NCBI GenBank assembly: GCA_002503205.1
Contig: DARE01000057.1
Location: 1 to 5,584, forward strand
DNA: 5,584 bases
From: Thermoplasmatales archaeon UBA447
GTDB lineage: Archaea; Thermoplasmatota; Thermoplasmata; Thermoplasmatales; Thermoplasmataceae
Direction: 5' to 3'
In this document: piece after piece, positions 4,836-5,584 of the stretch
Layout: each line of letters begins with the position of its first letter
How positions within the stretch are numbered: the first letter of the stretch is position 1
The notes under the pieces: model-generated
What the model saw: only the letters and a program-made list of their open reading frames with translations
Told to the model about the DNA's origin: nothing
The model's database searches: none
Program-made: the position numbers and the translations under genes

Positions 4836-5584
4836 TCATAACCCTGTCAAGGTTCTTCTTTCCAAGGCCCTTTCCATTTTTTTAGCATCATCAAGCCATC
4901 CCTTGATATAGGCCGCTGAGTTATCCTTGAAGTCAAAGTCGAAATGAGCTCCTACCAGGTAAGTTGAAAGTTCCGCCTCTGATTCTGCAAGGCCTCTCGG
5001 GATATCATTTCTGTAGAGATGCTCAAGCCGGGCATGTGACATCTCATGTATCAGGGTATGAAGTACATTCACATCCTCTCCTGGGATCTTCATCACAACA
5101 ATCTTCTGCCCTTCATTTGAATGTGCTGTATATCCTCTGGCACCATTATTGATTGGAGATTCCTCTACCTCGTAATGCTCCTTTGCAATCTTTTTCAATG
5201 TACTGTATAGAGTTGTGGCCTTCACATCCTCCTCAACAGGCTTGGCCTTTCCCGGAATCGGTGTGGTCTGCGATATGTCATATACCTTTCCAGTGCTGAA
5301 AACTTTGGTGAAACCACCACCGGATAGGTTGAACCTCTCCCTGACGAGTTCCTCAATGGCCTCATTAATCAGTCTTTCAACATTCGGTACGGTATATGGG
5401 ATTCGTGGGAGCATCGGCGATAATCCCAGAGTGTTGGCGGTTAACTGCCAGAGTTTCTCCTGAAGTTCTTCATTATAAGAAACCACGGATGTCTTAATGG
5501 GCTTCAGTCTCGAAAAACACTTTCCGTTCAACTCTTCATTTCCTCCATAAGTTGCCAGGTTAATGGGTGTTCTTGAAGCCTCAT
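4836..5584 (-). CDS. ArdC-like zinc metallopeptidase domain protein (5' end outside window)
   Basis: The frame stays open from the stop at 4836 to the right edge of the window, so the real start lies outside. TTG at 5531 is only an internal candidate, because the preceding codons read NLATYGGNEEL, which looks like continuous protein. Numbering from that TTG, residues 158-171 read LHTLIHEMSHARLE, a zincin HExxH motif with H162, E163 and H166. LAESEAELSTYLVG (181-194) probably gives the third zinc ligand (E183 or E185). The end, AAYIKGWLDDAKKMERAL (206-223), matches the close of the metallopeptidase domain in ArdC/LtrC-like proteins. No signal peptide or membrane segment is visible, so it is probably cytoplasmic. 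ArdC proteins on plasmids protect incoming DNA from restriction, usually with an N-terminal ssDNA-binding domain; that part would be off the edge here. An ImmA/IrrE-type peptidase is a less likely alternative. Confidence 0.65.
   Translation of the reverse strand, partial: EASRTPINLATYGGNEELNGKCFSRLKPIKTSVVSYNEELQEKLWQLTANTLGLSPMLPRIPYTVPNVERLINEAIEELVRERFNLSGGGFTKVFSTGKVYDISQTTPIPGKAKPVEEDVKATTLYSTLKKIAKEHYEVEESPINNGARGYTAHSNEGQKIVVMKIPGEDVNVLHTLIHEMSHARLEHLYRNDIPRGLAESEAELSTYLVGAHFDFDFKDNSAAYIKGWLDDAKKMERALERRTLTGL

Noticed and set aside
5215..5463. Plus-strand 82-codon frame opposite the metallopeptidase gene
   Set aside because: It is antisense to a gene with clear motifs, low in complexity, and without a promoter or family resemblance.
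1..5584. CRISPR array, tRNA or rRNA genes
   Set aside because: I found no regularly spaced repeats of suitable length and no tRNA-like or rRNA-like sequence on either strand by eye.

Overview
This window looks like a piece of an archaeal accessory island, most likely from a Thermoplasmata-type archaeon. That placement is inferred from AT-rich archaeal TATA boxes about 25-33 nt upstream of start codons (leaderless or nearly leaderless mRNAs), no visible bacterial -35/-10 promoters, heavy AGA/AGG/ATA codon use and the gene families present. No rRNA, tRNA or core housekeeping gene is present to confirm it.

Layout. (1) 119-1156 (+): an Mrr-type restriction endonuclease gene, split by one in-frame TGA exactly between its N-terminal domain and its nuclease core. 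(2) 1157-1268: a convergent intergenic gap with a perfect 12-bp direct repeat. (3) 1269-2699 (-): a 476-aa protein with a C-terminal ApeA-like HEPN ribonuclease domain (R-x4-H motif). A second in-frame stop (TAG, 2712-2714) separates it from an open 56-codon stretch in the same frame, which has its own Shine-Dalgarno. (4) 2885-3210 (-): the C-terminal third of a tyrosine recombinase/integrase, cut off by an insertion sequence. (5) 3211-4562: an apparently complete IS3-like element with 29-bp imperfect terminal inverted repeats, overlapping orfA/orfB, a DD35E transposase and an A8G slippery site. (6) 4563-about 4733 (-): the first ~38 codons of an ISL3-type transposase with its TATA box, cut off by the other end of the same IS. 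(7) 4836-5584 (-): a zinc metallopeptidase of ArdC-like type, whose 5' end lies outside the window.

How it fits together. The island combines two nucleic-acid-cleaving, probably defensive genes (Mrr DNA nuclease, HEPN RNase), a protein of an anti-restriction-related family (ArdC-like) and the debris of several mobile elements. The IS is flanked by two unrelated truncated genes and shows no target-site duplication, so it probably marks a deletion or recombination junction rather than a simple insertion. The most interesting points are the single in-frame stops in or beside both defence-like genes, the possible Mrr/HEPN defence pair, and the bacterial-type frameshift signal in an apparently archaeal IS.
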